Assembly: GCA_020310875.1 (NCBI GenBank)
Contig: CM035413.1
Coordinates: 185,537,855-185,601,854 of the forward strand
DNA from: Ceratopteris richardii
Taxonomy: Eukaryota > Streptophyta > Polypodiopsida > Polypodiales > Pteridaceae
Length of the DNA: 64,000 bases
Reading direction: 5' to 3'
Part shown: piece after piece, positions 1 to 12,614 of the stretch
How positions within the stretch are numbered: position 1 is the first letter of the stretch
Layout of the letters: every line of letters begins with the position of its first letter
Program-made: the position numbers and the translations under genes
Notes under the pieces: model-generated
What the model was told of the DNA's origin: nothing
Databases searched by the model: none
What the model saw: only the letters and a program-made list of their open reading frames with translations

Positions 1-330
1 CTGTGCTATGTAAATAGAATGTTTAGTTACTAATGAGGTGTCAAACCCATACCTTTCTGGTTTTTTTATTTCCCTTATAGATCTTCTTAAGCCATGTTGT
101 GATGATTCTGCCTCATGTCCAAGTTCCTACAATTTTGATTTACCTTTTGACTTCCATGCTTTGATTTTTTCCATGTGAGTTTGTTTCTTCATCATCTTCT
201 GAAGTATCTTGTTCTTCAATCTTTCATTGATGTTCTCTGCCAAGCTTTGGGAAATCTTCTTCAAGGTCATATGGCAATTTGACCTTCCTACATGAATCTT
301 CATACCATGAATTGTTCTCATCAAAAACTA
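1..330 (-). pseudogene. Ty1/copia pol fragment between integrase and RT
   Basis: Read on the minus strand, this stretch is a close copy of about 63,215-63,537, the linker between integrase and reverse transcriptase in the copia element at the other end of the window. The match was seen by reverse-complementing the first lines. It includes the sequence coding VVFDENNSW and the lysine/glutamate-rich linker. The copy has small indels in the linker that change frame relative to the better copy, and it stops abruptly near 330, so it is a truncated, non-functional fragment. It may continue to the left of the window. Confidence 0.85.
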
Positions 331-480
331 GCGCTCATGCATGGAAAGTCAGTCCAAGAGTTAGAAGGGTCCACAAGTGAGCATTGAGGACAATTTTTAA
401 TCTAAGGGGGAGGAATGTCACATAATCCTCGTAGGAGATGGTTGAACCAGGCCTTAAGAGAGAGGATTAGGAAGTAATCC
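331..480 (+). mobile_element. Possible gypsy 3' end: polypurine tract and LTR start
   Basis: A purine run at about 404-415 (AAGGGGGAGGAA) is followed directly by TGTCACATAATCC at 416. This is the usual arrangement of a polypurine tract next to a 3' LTR that begins with TG. No coding sequence or matching second LTR was found in the window, so the call rests on the PPT-TG junction alone. Confidence 0.35.
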
Positions 481-493
481 TCAACCATGGATT

Positions 494-553
494 TTGGGGC
501 ACGTGTTTAGCCCATCTCACTCCTAACCGGGAGGTTGTGAGTTCAGTTCCCAA
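494..553 (+). repeat. tRNA-derived SINE-like stretch (tentative)
   Basis: The stretch contains TTTAGCCC, CTCCTAACCGGGAGG and GTGAGTTCAGTTCC. These resemble a D-arm, an anticodon arm and a box-B-like T-arm of a tRNA-derived SINE head. The T-stem pairs poorly and the box B departs from GGTTCGANTCC at two positions. It runs directly into the CA-rich array, as SINE tails sometimes do. It is not a functional tRNA gene. Confidence 0.3.
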
Positions 554-2800
554 CACATATGCATACATAATGCACATGCATATGCATACACACATAGACA
601 CATACACACAGATAGACACATACACACACATAACCACATACACACTCATAGACACATACACACTTACACACACACATCCAGACACATTTACACATACACA
701 TGCACACCGACACATATATATAGATACACACATAGACACACACACACACACACATAGACACACACACACATACACACACATATATACACACATAGACACA
801 CACACACACACATCCACACACATTTACATACACACACATGCACATGCATACAGACACATATATATAGATACACACACATACACACATATGCATGCATATG
901 CATACATAATGCACATGCATATGCATACATACATGCTTACATGCATAAACACACATACACATGCATACACATACACACATAGACACATGCACACATGCAT
1001 ACACACACACATACACACACATATATGCATACACACACACATAGAGAGACATACACACACATACACATACATGCATACATATGCATACATAATGCATATA
1101 CATATGCATACATACATACTTACATGAATACACACACATATGCATACATATGCATACATAATGCACATGCATATGCATAGATACATGCATACACATACAC
1201 ACACATAGATACATACACACACATAGACACATACATACACATATGCATACATAATGCACATGCATACACATACACACACATAGACACATACATACACATA
1301 GACACATACACATACATACACACACATATACACACAGATTTACACACACATACACATGCATACACACACATACACGCATAGACACACACACGTACACACA
1401 CACATAGACACACACGTACACACATAGACACCTACACACATAGACACATACACACATAATGCATATGCATATGCATACATACGTAATTACATGCATACAC
1501 ACACATACACACACATGCATATATATGCATACACACATACACACATAGAGAGACATACACACACATATACACACACACACATATACACACAATCATACAT
1601 ATGCATACATAATGCACATGCATATGCATACATGCATCCTTACATGCATACACACACATACACACAGATACACATACACACAGACACACACACAAATGTA
1701 GAGAGAGAGACACACACACATACACACATATATATGCATACACACACATGTAAAGAGACATACACACACATACACATACATGCATACATATGCATACATA
1801 ATGCATATGCATATGCATACATACATACTTACATGCATACACAAACATACACACATATACAACACATACACACACATATGCATACATACATACTTACATG
1901 CATACACAGACATACACACACATACACACACACATGCATACATATGCATACGTAATGCACATGCACATGCATAGATATATGCTTACATGTATACACATAC
2001 ACACATACACACATACACACACATAGATACATACACACACATGGACACATACACACATATACACATACACACACAGATTTACACACACATACACAAACAC
2101 ACTTACACATGCATACACACAGACATACACACATAGACAGACACACACACTTACACACATAGACACACACACATACACACATACAAACTTACACACAAAG
2201 AGATACACACACACATATATAAACAAACACATACACACATAGACACATACAGACTTACACACACACATCCACACATTTACACACACACATACACATGTAT
2301 ATAGACATATATATATATATATAGATACACACATAAACACACACATATACACACACATAGACACATACACACTTACACAAACACATACACACATCCACAC
2401 ATATTTACACATATACATACAAATGCATAGACACATATATACAGATACACACGTATATACACATAGACACACACAGACACACACACACACATAGACACAT
2501 ACACATACACACACATGGACACATACACACATATATATGCATAGACAAACACATAGAGGCATAGACACATATATATGCATACACACACATAGAGACACAT
2601 ACACACACACATACACATGCATGCATACATAATGCATATGCATATTCATACATACATACTTACATGCATACACACACACATACACACATGCATACATTTG
2701 CATACATAATGCTCATGCATATGCATACATACATGCTTACATGCATACACACACTCACATATACACCAACATACACATATACACACATACATATGTACAT
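546..2800. repeat. CA/ATGC-rich minisatellite array (about 2.2 kb)
   Basis: The region is almost entirely degenerate ACACAC/ATACAC units. A distinct module, ATGCATACATAATGCACATG followed by CATACATACTTACATGCATAC, interrupts the array about a dozen times. Copies lie near 546, 889, 1,080, 1,145, 1,243, 1,457, 1,597, 1,788, 1,932, 2,617 and 2,695. This gives an irregular higher-order repeat. Long open frames here encode only Met/Cys/Val/Tyr or His/Thr/Tyr runs and are artefacts of the repeat. No gene is supported. Confidence 0.95.
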
Positions 2801-2841
2801 GTATATATATTGATTTCTAACCCATTTGTTTTATATGTTAG

Positions 2842-3525
2842 GTATTATGGATCTTAGTAGAGAGAGAAAGGTGAAACTCACTCTCATAAAAAGTCTTATG
2901 AGAGCAAGAGTTCCACTTGATACTCTAGGGATCATCATGCATGAGTACTCAAAGATGCCTAATGATAAGCTTGATTATATGATCCAGATGCTTACCCAAC
3001 GATCAGAGGAGGGCTCTTCTACAGCTCCACATGCAGGAAGACAGCTATCTACTGATAGGTATGTTTTCTTTTCATAAACTTTTTTAATGATATTATAACA
3101 CATACTTTTATTTATTTTTATCTATCTATTTTGAGGACACCTATACGACCTCCAGATCATGATAGCAGAGCAGAGTTGCCTATGAGGACATGCATAGGCA
3201 CCTTAGAGTGCGATATAGATCCAGACGGAAACATTGTGTACATAGGGAATGGATTGGAGTTCAAGAGAAGAATGCGGGCATTATGTGACTCTTACCTACC
3301 CCTTGTCCACTTACAGTGGAAGTAAGTACAAATTTTACATATAAATTGAAATAAATATTTTATGTTTTATTTACATGAATTTTTTTATTTTTGTAGTGAG
3401 CATGATCAGAGGGATAAAAAATACGTACTTAGTTCACTTGAGACAGAGTTTGGGATAGAATGGTTGCCTAAGTGGTGTCTAAAAGAGATGCGGACACTTA
3501 TGGCTCATCGTCGCGATAATGCATG
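2842..3525 (+). pseudogene. CACTA-type transposase-associated gene, three exons preserved
   Basis: Three exons are visible: 2,842-3,058, 3,136-3,321 and 3,397-3,525. Both introns (3,059-3,135 and 3,322-3,396) are GT-AG and keep the reading frame when removed. A CTAAC-type branch site and TTAG acceptor at 2,841 precede the first visible exon, so earlier exons are missing or displaced by the minisatellite; a GT donor follows at 3,526. The spliced product has an N-terminal part (MDLSRERKVK, then a helical segment) and a C-terminal part with DGNIVYIGNGLEF, a W at the exon 2/3 junction, and LETEFGIEW. That layout resembles the plant Ptta/En/Spm (Transposase_24-like) family carried by CACTA elements. 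The family call is from memory of that pattern; the exon structure is directly visible. Function within the element is unknown. Confidence 0.6.
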
Positions 3526-3639
3526 GTACGCATTGCTTTTATGTATATATATGTGGATACGAGTATATGTGTTTATGTATGTATGTATGTATATGAGAGA
3601 GAGAGAGAGAGGAAATAGTGAGACTAAAGGTACAAATAC

Positions 3640-4178
<539 letters not shown>

Positions 4179-4189
4179 CTTAGATATCT

Positions 4190-4740
4190 ATATATAAATA
4201 AAGAAATAAATAAATAAATCCTAGTTCAAAAGTCCTAATTTGAAAACACTAATTTTGATATTAGGGTTTTAAAACCCCTAATTTAGAAAATCTAATTCAA
4301 CCTTTTAGCCATATGATTGAAGTATATGTACACATTGAATCTATTCCTCCGACACCTACTAAAGACATGTCTCTCCTCCCAACCTTATGCCTCTATATAT
4401 AGCTACTCGAATCAACGAGGATCATAATATATATAAAGATATATACACATCATGTAGATACACATACATAAATATTAAATGGAGTAGATACATTATGCAT
4501 CACAGATCCATGCCTAAATGCACACATAAATATATATATATACATGCATACATATTTACATGTACACATTTACACATAAACATATATACATATATACATG
4601 TACACATCACATATACATGCTTTGATTCTAATATGTTGTCCAAAAGCCCACATATTAGTGGACATTTGAGCCTGCAAAAGAAATTAAATTAGTAAATGGA
4701 AACTACTATACATATATAAAAAAGAAAAAAATATTATTAT
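4190..4740. other. AT-rich spacer between two tail-to-tail transposon genes
   Basis: No coding sequence is recognisable. The stretch has short CTAATTT/TTAGGG-type direct repeats near 4,220-4,300. Around 4,372-4,403 a CT-rich block followed by CTCTATATATAG recurs near 50,550 (see findings). Confidence 0.6.
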
Positions 4741-4751
4741 AATAAAATTAC

Positions 4752-7120
4752 CTTTCGTTCACAACCTATCATTAACTCTCTCTGCTCATCTAATATTTCT
4801 TCATTATTTGCATTGGTGTGTTGCAAACGACTATATAGCCAATCCTTGAAAGAAGGTATATTTGTAATCTCATTACTATCGAGATTACGTCTATATCTTT
4901 TGTTTCTTTGCCTTTTACTTCAAAGATTTTGAAGTTTCTATTCGTACTCGCTAAGGAATGCTTGCATGCATTCGCTATTATATGCTACAAAAGTAGAAAC
5001 ATCATTTTTTTCTTTAAATGTTAATAAAAATGGAACTCCCTTACCCTATAATACCTCATCTATTATTTTTGAAGAAGACTCGTTGGTCCATGCACGTGGA
5101 GCTTCTTCATGAAATCTTTCAAGGTACTCATTGATGTAATACATGCACTCTTCAAGCATCCAACCCTTTGCCATGGATCCTTTTGGTTTTGCTCTTTGTT
5201 GCACATAACCTTTTAATATTCCCATAAATCGCTCGACCCAAAACATCCATCGAGTGTTGACAACACCTGCAATCTCTATTTCATCTACAAGATTGACTAA
5301 TAAATGAACCTGAATATCAAAAAATGAAGTAGGAAGCTCTTTCTCCATCAAACATAGTAGCTCTTTGCATTCACTTTTTCTTTGTGGGATTGATTTTTTA
5401 TCAATCTCTTTTGATGTAATCCACCTATACATATCATTAAAAAAATTGTAAAGAAGTTAATTCAAAAATATAAGATATCTAATATTCATACATATTAAAT
5501 ATAAAAGTATCATAATTACCTTATAAGTGATCCAAGATGATAGATCACATCTAGTACTCCTTTTGTTGTACATCCATCGATAACCAAAGGTAAAATATGT
5601 TTCAAAAAGTTATGCCAGTCATGGGGCTTTAACCCTAATAAGCTCTTATCATCCATAGTAAACATGTTTTGAAACGATGCTCCATATTCTGTAGGAGTCC
5701 TAATCACTTGAATCCTATTCTTGATAGTGTGTATCTCTTTTGTTGTAAGTACCCAAGGAGCAGGTGCATAAGTCATTTCCTATCGATGTCTATCAAAAAC
5801 TGGCCATAACTTTGGTTTTGACTTTTGATCTTTCAAATCATTCCTTGATGCTATGGTATCTTTTAATCCAAGAAGATGTTGCCATAGTGAATAACCAATA
5901 TTCTTGAATTGATGCATAGGATCAAGAAGATGACATACTTTTAACTCTTTCCAATACGCCAAAGAATACCATATTGATATGTTCTCTGCAAGTGCAAATT
6001 TTCCTTTACCTCTCTTCACATACCCATTATCTTCATCATCACTAAATATTTCTGATTTTGGATCTATTAGAGGTCCATCTGTCCATTTTTTATACCAATC
6101 CATAGGCATCATAGGTTTTGGACACTGACTTGTTTCAAGCTTTCCATTAAAATGTATCGCTTCTCTTTTAGATCTTAATGGATGATCATCAGGCAAGAAT
6201 CATGGATGTCAAAAATAGATATTTTTGTTGAGATTCTTACTATAGATTGATCTCAGTCAATCATCACAATATGGACAAGCTTTATAACCCTTAGTAGATA
6301 TTCTTGCATCATGAAAATGATAAAAATATAATTAGATTAAATCACATTTATTTATATGCATGTTGAATAAAAAATTACATCAATACTCGAACAAACACCA
6401 TATCCTGGAAAATCGTGAATAGTCCAAGCCACAATACCATGAACCGTAATATGTCTTTCATTGATGTTTTTTGATACATCAATGACATTAATACCTCTCC
6501 ATAACTCTTGGAGATCATCAATGAGAGGAGGAGGATATATATTCATATCTTTATCTTGTCTTTTGCCTGGGATTAAAAGTGAAAGCATTAAATGTTCCTT
6601 TTTAATGCTAAGATATGCTGGAAGATTGTAGTTTATGACTACCAGTGGCCATGGTGACCATTTACTGAATTTCATGGAGAATGGATTAACCCCATCTAAT
6701 GCAACTCCTAACTTTAGATTTTGTGGATTTTGTGCAAATTCAGGCCATGTAGAATCAATATGCTGAAAAGCAACACTATCATGAGGAATTCTGATTATTC
6801 TATCAGTACTTTTATGATCATGTCCCCATGTCAAAATCTTTGATAATTCGGGGCTTTGAAACATATGTCTAATCCATGGAGCCAATGGAAAATGTCTCAA
6901 TACCTTTTTTGGGATTTTACCTTCTTCGCCCTTATATCAAGGAGATTGATATTTGGGACATGTCAAAGAGTCAGCATATTCACCTCTATATAAAATCAAT
7001 CGCTACGACATGCATGTATACATTGATAATCTATACCGAGATTGTTGATTATCTTCTTCATTTCATCATGTGAGGTAGGAATAATATTTTGACTTGGTAA
7101 AAGCTTTTCAGATAATAACC
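4752..7120 (-). pseudogene. CACTA (En/Spm) transposase Tnp2, spliced but with stops
   Basis: On the minus strand the Tnp2 family layout is clear. An ILYRGEYAD segment (near 6,970) and an LRHFPLAPWIRHMF segment are followed by GVALDGVNPF and LSLLIPGKRQD, the Transposase_21 core. Next come KGYKACPYCDD, LPDDHPLRS, LLGLKPHDWHNFLKHILP and the DUF4218-like ERFMGILKGYVQQRAKPKGS. Exons are about 7,120-6,379, 6,302-5,520 and 5,424-4,752. The introns at 6,303-6,378 and 5,425-5,519 are GT-AG and restore the family alignment; another donor follows 4,752. In-frame stops occur near 7,000, 6,930, in the CPYCDD region, just before LPDDHP and at 5,779. Tnp2 is the CACTA transposase that acts on element ends in the nucleus. 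This copy is decayed but recognisable end to end. Confidence 0.9.
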
Positions 7121-7149
7121 TCTAAGTTCATCAAAAAAAATATATTAAA

Positions 7150-7420
7150 AAAGTAAATAAATAAATGTACATATATATGCATATAATTTTATATATGTGT
7201 ATGCTTATGTGTATGTGTATGTGGATGTGTATAATATGCATGTGCATGCGTACACATATGTGTATGTGTATATGTATATATGTATGTATATATGTTTTAT
7301 AGGTGTAGGTTTATATACGTATGTGTATGTGTATGCATAAATGTATATGTTTGTGTGTATACATGTGTATGTATATATGTATGTATGTGTCAAGGGCACA
7401 TTTTCATTGTACTAAGGTTC
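7150..7420. repeat. TG/TATG-rich microsatellite
   Basis: Imperfect TGTATGTG and ATATATGT units fill this stretch. No gene is supported; the open frames are composition artefacts. Confidence 0.9.
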
Positions 7421-7699
7421 ATTTGGAGGGTTGAGAGAAGGTCGAGTGTGAAGAGCCTTTAAAGGCCACTATCATTGTATAAAAATGGCTTCATGGTAAT
7501 GAAAAAAACTCTCTCTCTTTTCGTCGCCACTAGATGGCTTCAGACGTATTTCTTTGCTAGTTAGTTTTTTGTTATCTTCTTGATTTCTTGGAATGTGTGC
7601 CTCTTTTAGCCTTCCTTGTTCTTGATCGTAGGCTACATGGCGACGCTCTCTCTTTCTCTCTTCCCTTGTTGTAGGGAGGCGCAGGCTTCCCTGTTAGCA
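7421..7699. other. Unassigned spacer, possibly LTR-derived
   Basis: No coding sequence is recognised. CATTGTATAAAAATGG followed by a CTCTCTCTCTTTTC run near 7,475-7,525 resembles the leader end of a plant LTR, but no partner copy is present in the window. Confidence 0.35.
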
Positions 7700-7860
7700 T
7701 ATGTATGTATGTGTATATATGTATGAATGTGTATGTATACGTATATATACGTATGTATACGTATGTATACGTATGTATACGAATGTATACATATGTATAC
7801 GTATGTATACGTATGTATACGTATGTATACGTATGTATACGTATGTATGCATGTGTAGCT
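7700..7860. repeat. Decamer tandem array GTATGTATAC
   Basis: About 15 copies of the 10-bp unit GTATGTATAC, with variants such as GAATGTATAC, are arranged head to tail. Because TATAC/GTATA is self-complementary, the array is rich in short dyads. Confidence 0.9.
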
Positions 7861-7991
7861 GTGTATATTTGATTTCGTTTTTATTTGTTTTTTTGTATAT
7901 TGTGGTTTGCACATTTTCATATCTAGACCATTGAATCGTCTGGCGCTTTCCCATTTTAGATTCAATCTATTACCTGTCTTGCTAAGGTGTT

Positions 7992-8305
7992 TACAAATAT
8001 TAATTATCAGTTAGCTATGAAGGTATTAAGTCATCAGTAAAATGGGAGGATCAAATTTATCGCGAATATTTTGAAAGATGCATGAATAGTTTTAAAGGAT
8101 GGGTGGACAAAAATTGTCCATTCAATGCAAGTTCTTGTTCTTACCTTAGCTAAAAAGAATAAAAACCTGCATTTGATGGACACTTTTTTTTCATCCATCC
8201 TTTAAAATTATTTTCCCATCCTTCGAATTCTTCGAGATAAATTTGCTCCTCCTATTTTACTGATGACTTAATACATGCATAGCTAACTGATACTTAATAT
8301 TTGTA
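7992..8305. mobile_element. Fold-back / MITE-like element with long terminal inverted repeats
   Basis: The arm starting TACAAATATTAATTATCAG at 7,992 is matched in reverse complement by the sequence ending at 8,305. Pairing continues inward through TTAGCTATG, GTATTAAGTCATCAGTAAAAT, AAATTTATC and TTTAAAGGATG to about 8,130 and 8,170, leaving a short central loop with no coding sequence. The arms are about 140 bp with scattered mismatches. No clear target-site duplication was identified. A third, more diverged direct copy of the left arm follows at about 8,310-8,455. Confidence 0.75.
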
Positions 8306-8463
8306 TGCAAAAGAGTTAGCAGCACAGGTATTAGGTCGACTAAAATAGGATAAACATATGTGTCAAGAAGATTCTAAAGGTTGGGTGGACAATTCTAAAG
8401 GCTAGATGGAGAAAGCATCTTCATTCGATACAGGTATGTATAATTTGACCTTACTCTCATAAC

Positions 8464-8752
<289 letters not shown>

Positions 8753-9007
8753 AAATGAAAATTATACCTTAATAGTGTCGAAACAGATACATTACTCCAT
8801 CCAAAACGATTTTGAAGATTGAGAATAAGTAACCTCACACTTTGTCATATCAAACGACTTCCTTCATAAACATGCTTTAGACATTCCTCTCAAAGATATT
8901 TCTCATTGTTAGCCCACAATTTGGTTGGTTTTGATGCACTAATATGTTTGTATTTGGCAGGGGAATTTGTTTGATTGCAGGTACTTGAAGAGTTAATCAA
9001 TTGGATG

Positions 9008-9753
9008 AAAGGTATTTGTAAACTACATGGCTACATCTTGCTCAGAAGGGAATTTCCCAATGAAGTTACATTTGCCAGCTTGCTTTCTTTACATGAGACA
9101 AGATTAACCTTGAGAAATGGCAGGAGATTGCACTCATGTCTACAAAACTTCTGCTTGGGAATGATGTATTGGTTGCAAATGCACTTATCTCTATGTATGG
9201 CAAGCGTGGCAGTGTTGATGATGCAATGAAAATATTCAGGGGACTTGAAGGAAAAAATGTGGTGACTTGGACTATTGTCATGTCAATTTGCAAACAGAAT
9301 AATTGGTACACATCCTGCAGCTCACTTTTCAAGGAGATGCAGCAAAAGGGTGTTGTTCCAGACAAGCTATCTTTTGAGATCATGATTGATGCCGTATCTG
9401 AATCCGAAGTTTTCAGTGAGGCTCACTTGCTTCACCTTTATGCTGCAATTGAGGATCTAGACTCAAACATTGATGTAGCAAACTCTCTAATTCACATGTA
9501 TGGTAAACTATGCAGTTTGGAAGATGCATTATCAATCTTTTACAAGTTGGATACTTGGAACAAGCAGAACTTTATCAATGTCTTGAATCCTTGTGCTAAC
9601 TTGTTGGCTATTCCAGAGGGTCTGATGATTCACAGTTCAATGGTTAGTGATGATATAGCACTAGACAAGCTTTTGGGAAATAACCTAATTAATCTATATG
9701 GTAAGTGTGGCCATGTGGATAATGCTCGTTGGGTGTTTGACAAAACTGGATAA
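9008..9753 (+). pseudogene. PPR-protein gene fragment inside the 5' LTR
   Basis: The translation is a plant pentatricopeptide-repeat protein of PLS type. Motifs NALISMYGKRGSVDDAMKIF, NVVTWTIVMS, VPDKLSF, NSLIHMYGKLCSLEDALSIF and NNLINLYGKCGHVDNARWVF recur at PPR spacing. Such proteins bind organellar RNA, using paired repeat residues for base recognition. The fragment has no start region, targeting peptide or E/DYW tail. It ends at TAA (9,751-9,753). The upstream part, from EFPNEVTFASLL to GRRLHS at about 9,050-9,140, is in a different frame from the rest, so one frameshift near 9,140 separates them. The same break is present in the 3' LTR copy, so the fragment was already broken when the element inserted. 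A captured host-gene fragment is the best reading. Confidence 0.85.
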
Positions 9754-12122
9754 AAAGATAAGGAGACGTGGGCGGCAGCAACAGGAAAAAGGGGGGCCTC
9801 TTCGTTTTTATCCAGAACACAAGGGGAAGGCATTAGAAGGGGGGGAGCCATCGAAAAAAGGGCTCTCCTTCGCTATCGAAGTGAGGAAGAAGGGGGGTGC
9901 GAAGAAGAGAGAAGGGGAGACAACACAAGAAGGGGGGGGTTTTTTCTGTGGTTTTGGGTGATTCTGGAAGGGGCCGCTGATCCTCTTCTAAAGGTCAGGG
10001 GTATGGTAAAGGGCTACAGCGGAGGCTTGGGTGATCAGCTCTCCATGTCCATTGTGCATCGGTCCCTCCTCACTTTGAGGCGCCATGCTTGAATGTCCAC
10101 AGATAGCAGCAAAAAGGGAAGTGATCGGTGTGGCTTATTTTGGGGGAAGGTACTACGAGCTTGCTATCTACCTCATACGATGGCTATGTCGTTCCTCGCT
10201 CGTGTTCAGATTATGAAGGAAGGGATACCAGCAGGAGGAGTCATAGCAGAGTTATGCGGGTGATTGGTGGCCTTCTGAAGGGAAAGTGTGAATGAGCAGA
10301 GGCCGAGGGTGGCTGAAAGACGGTAAGTGTCTTCTCGAATTGGTAACTTAACTTGGAATGTGTATTAAAGCGTCTCTCAGGAATCGATTGCAGATGCTGA
10401 GGGTTTTCATGAGGCGGTTTGAACCTTAGGAGAAGTGTTCGATTTTCTGAACATCAGTTGTCTAGTTTTAATGCTGTGAGGCGCTCGAATAGTTAAACCA
10501 GGTGCAGATGGTGGATATTGTTGATATGAGGCAAGAGTCTGTTTGAGCGTAATGATTTATGAAATGCAAGTGATGTAAAAGTAGACGATCCAACGCCTAT
10601 TCAAAATGTGAGGAGCGTTTCAGAGTTTTTTTAAATATGATGCACTTCACTTCTCTACTCATTTGTTGATTCTTTGCAAAAGATCTAACGTTTCAGTAGC
10701 CCTAGGAGCTGTACCAGCACGTTTGGATAGTTGTTTGGACTAAAATTAGTCCCTCGATCGTTCCCTCAACGCCATCTTCGCTTGTATAGAAATTCACTGT
10801 AGCGTTTGTCGTTAAGGAGACCAGAGTCTTTCGTTTTTGCTCAGAATAATGACCATCTATTCCGTGGATCGTCTCAAGTTCTTCGGGTTAGAAGTGCTTT
10901 CGGTTTGGGTTGAATGGAGATAAACCGTGATATGGGTGAGATAACTCGGAATTGTCTGTTGTCCTATGTGTGGACTAGAAGGGATGATAATATTCGGGCT
11001 TCGCACTTCTGGGTTGAGACATGTCATGGTAGTGATAATGCATGCTGCTCATTTGATTTAAGAAAATTATTGTGTATAAAGTTGTACATATCTATTGTGT
11101 TGCCCTAATTTTACCTTTATGGTCAATAGCCTGAGGGTGGGTGAGTTGAGGGAGAAGGTTTATGCCACTTGAGAGTTGCAGTGTAGTCCTATAGGTATGA
11201 AGGTGTGTGTGCATGTGTGCAAGAGGAGGGAAGAGACAAAGGGAGAGTGAGAGAATGTGTGCATAAGTGTATGTCTACGGGACTACGTGAGGGTATGTGA
11301 ATGAATGGATGAGTAAGTGTACATGTGTGTATGCAAGAGTGAATACATGAGAAGGTAAGGACCTAAGCTTGAGATTTGTAATGTACTTAAAATTTCATGC
11401 ATTTTCTATGTTTTGTAATTGAATGTGGCTCTGGTTCTCTGGTTGTTCAAGAGGAAATACATTTCCTGTGCACTTGTTAAGGTTGGAAGTACTGAAGGAT
11501 TTGGTCATAGAAGATTTTCAACATTGTGGTACTATGGAATGGTGATGCGAGCAAAAATTACGGGAGTGGCAGACTTGATTTCACTCAGAAGTGATTTGGG
11601 GTATCTAGAATATTCTGAAATAGTTTTGTAATCTTAAGTTATATGAATGTTACCCTTTCACAGTAAAGGAGACTAATCCCTGATGTGTCTTTCCTTTAGG
11701 ATCTCATTATGTGCAATGGAGGAAATTCGAACCTGTGCGGAGGTGAATGTTGTAATGAATATGTGAGGTCTGTAAGAATAAGGGCACAAGCTCTCATGTG
11801 ACTGCTGGGGCTATCCATTTTTTTCTTTCAGGTTGTACTCGTTGAATGTGGCTGGATAGTTGAATTGCTAAGAAGTCTTGAACTGCTGTGCAAGGATGGA
11901 AATCACATTTTGGTTTCACATGTGGAATGGGGAGTGAAATAAATGTGTGGATGCATGAGTACATGTGTGTGAAAATTGAGAGTGAAAGGGAGAGAGGAAT
12001 GTGAGTGAGGGAGCACGAGGGAAAGTGCACGAAAATGGGTGTGCATGACGAGCATGTATGAGTACGGACAGAGTGAAGGGGAATCATGAGAAGCATAATT
12101 GGAGATTGAATCTTTACATGCT

Positions 12123-12611
12123 TGTGCCTTAGAGTGTGTATTCACTTCTTCTCAGCAACCACAATCAAGTGCAAATCAGGGACGCAAAGCGAGAGAAAGT
12201 CAGCTTGTACAAGTACATTGAGCAAGCTATCCCTACATATAGGCAAATACTTGCATCTTTTCCTTGGGCTCAAGACATAAACATTTTGGTGCGTTTGCCG
12301 GGAACATATGAGCTAGTGCATAGACATATGAAGAATCCATTTTGAGATAATTGTGGGCTCTAGGTAATCCAAGTAGACCGATTCCGACGGATTTGAACAA
12401 AATAAAGTCTCGTATAATCACTTTTTCCTTGGGCAAAAGAACCTTACATTTTGGTGCGTCTGCTGGGAACATATGAGCTAGTGCAGACATATGAAGAATC
12501 CATTTTGAGATAATTGTGGGCTCTAGGTAATCCAAGTAGACCGATTCCGAGGGATTTGAGCAAAATAAAGGCTTTCACAATCATTTTTTCCTGGGGCATT
12601 AAGACCTATCA
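12123..12611 (+). repeat. Tandem repeat of about 164 bp carrying PBS-like motifs at the LTR edge
   Basis: Three copies of ACATTTTGGTGCGT[T/C]TG...GGGAA occur with TGG at 12,287, 12,452 and 12,615. The intervening sequence, including TGTGGGCTCTAGGTAATCC and AGTAGACCGATTCCGA, is repeated too. The third motif lies at the LTR/interior junction. The 3' LTR carries the first two (19,295 and 19,460) before it is truncated. Confidence 0.85.
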
Positions 12612-12614
12612 TTT

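Larger units (their letters stand above)
8907..12611 (+). repeat. Element A 5' LTR (about 3.7 kb, TG...CA)
   Basis: It starts TGTTAG and ends CA at 12,611, immediately before TTT and the PBS-like TGGTGCG motif. It contains the PPR fragment near its start, a G-rich block at about 9,760-9,970, and long TG/GA-rich non-coding sequence. Its last 330 bp consist of a direct repeat of about 164 bp. Short open frames in 9,760-12,350 have no recognisable family and are conserved between LTRs only because the LTRs are nearly identical. Confidence 0.75.

Noticed and set aside
494-553. Functional tRNA gene
   Set aside because: The acceptor stem is not formed and the T-arm pairs poorly, so it is at most a SINE-like relic.
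467-2703. Long open frames of Cys/Val/Met or His/Thr/Tyr composition on both strands
   Set aside because: They are direct translations of CA/TG repeats in all frames, with no start context, domain or codon bias.
9008-9753. Functional PPR gene
   Set aside because: It lacks a start region and targeting peptide, has an internal frameshift shared with the second copy, and ends in unrelated G-rich sequence.
11419-12345. Short open frames in the element A LTR (about 60-100 codons)
   Set aside because: They have no recognised motif, and their conservation between LTRs reflects recent duplication, not selection.
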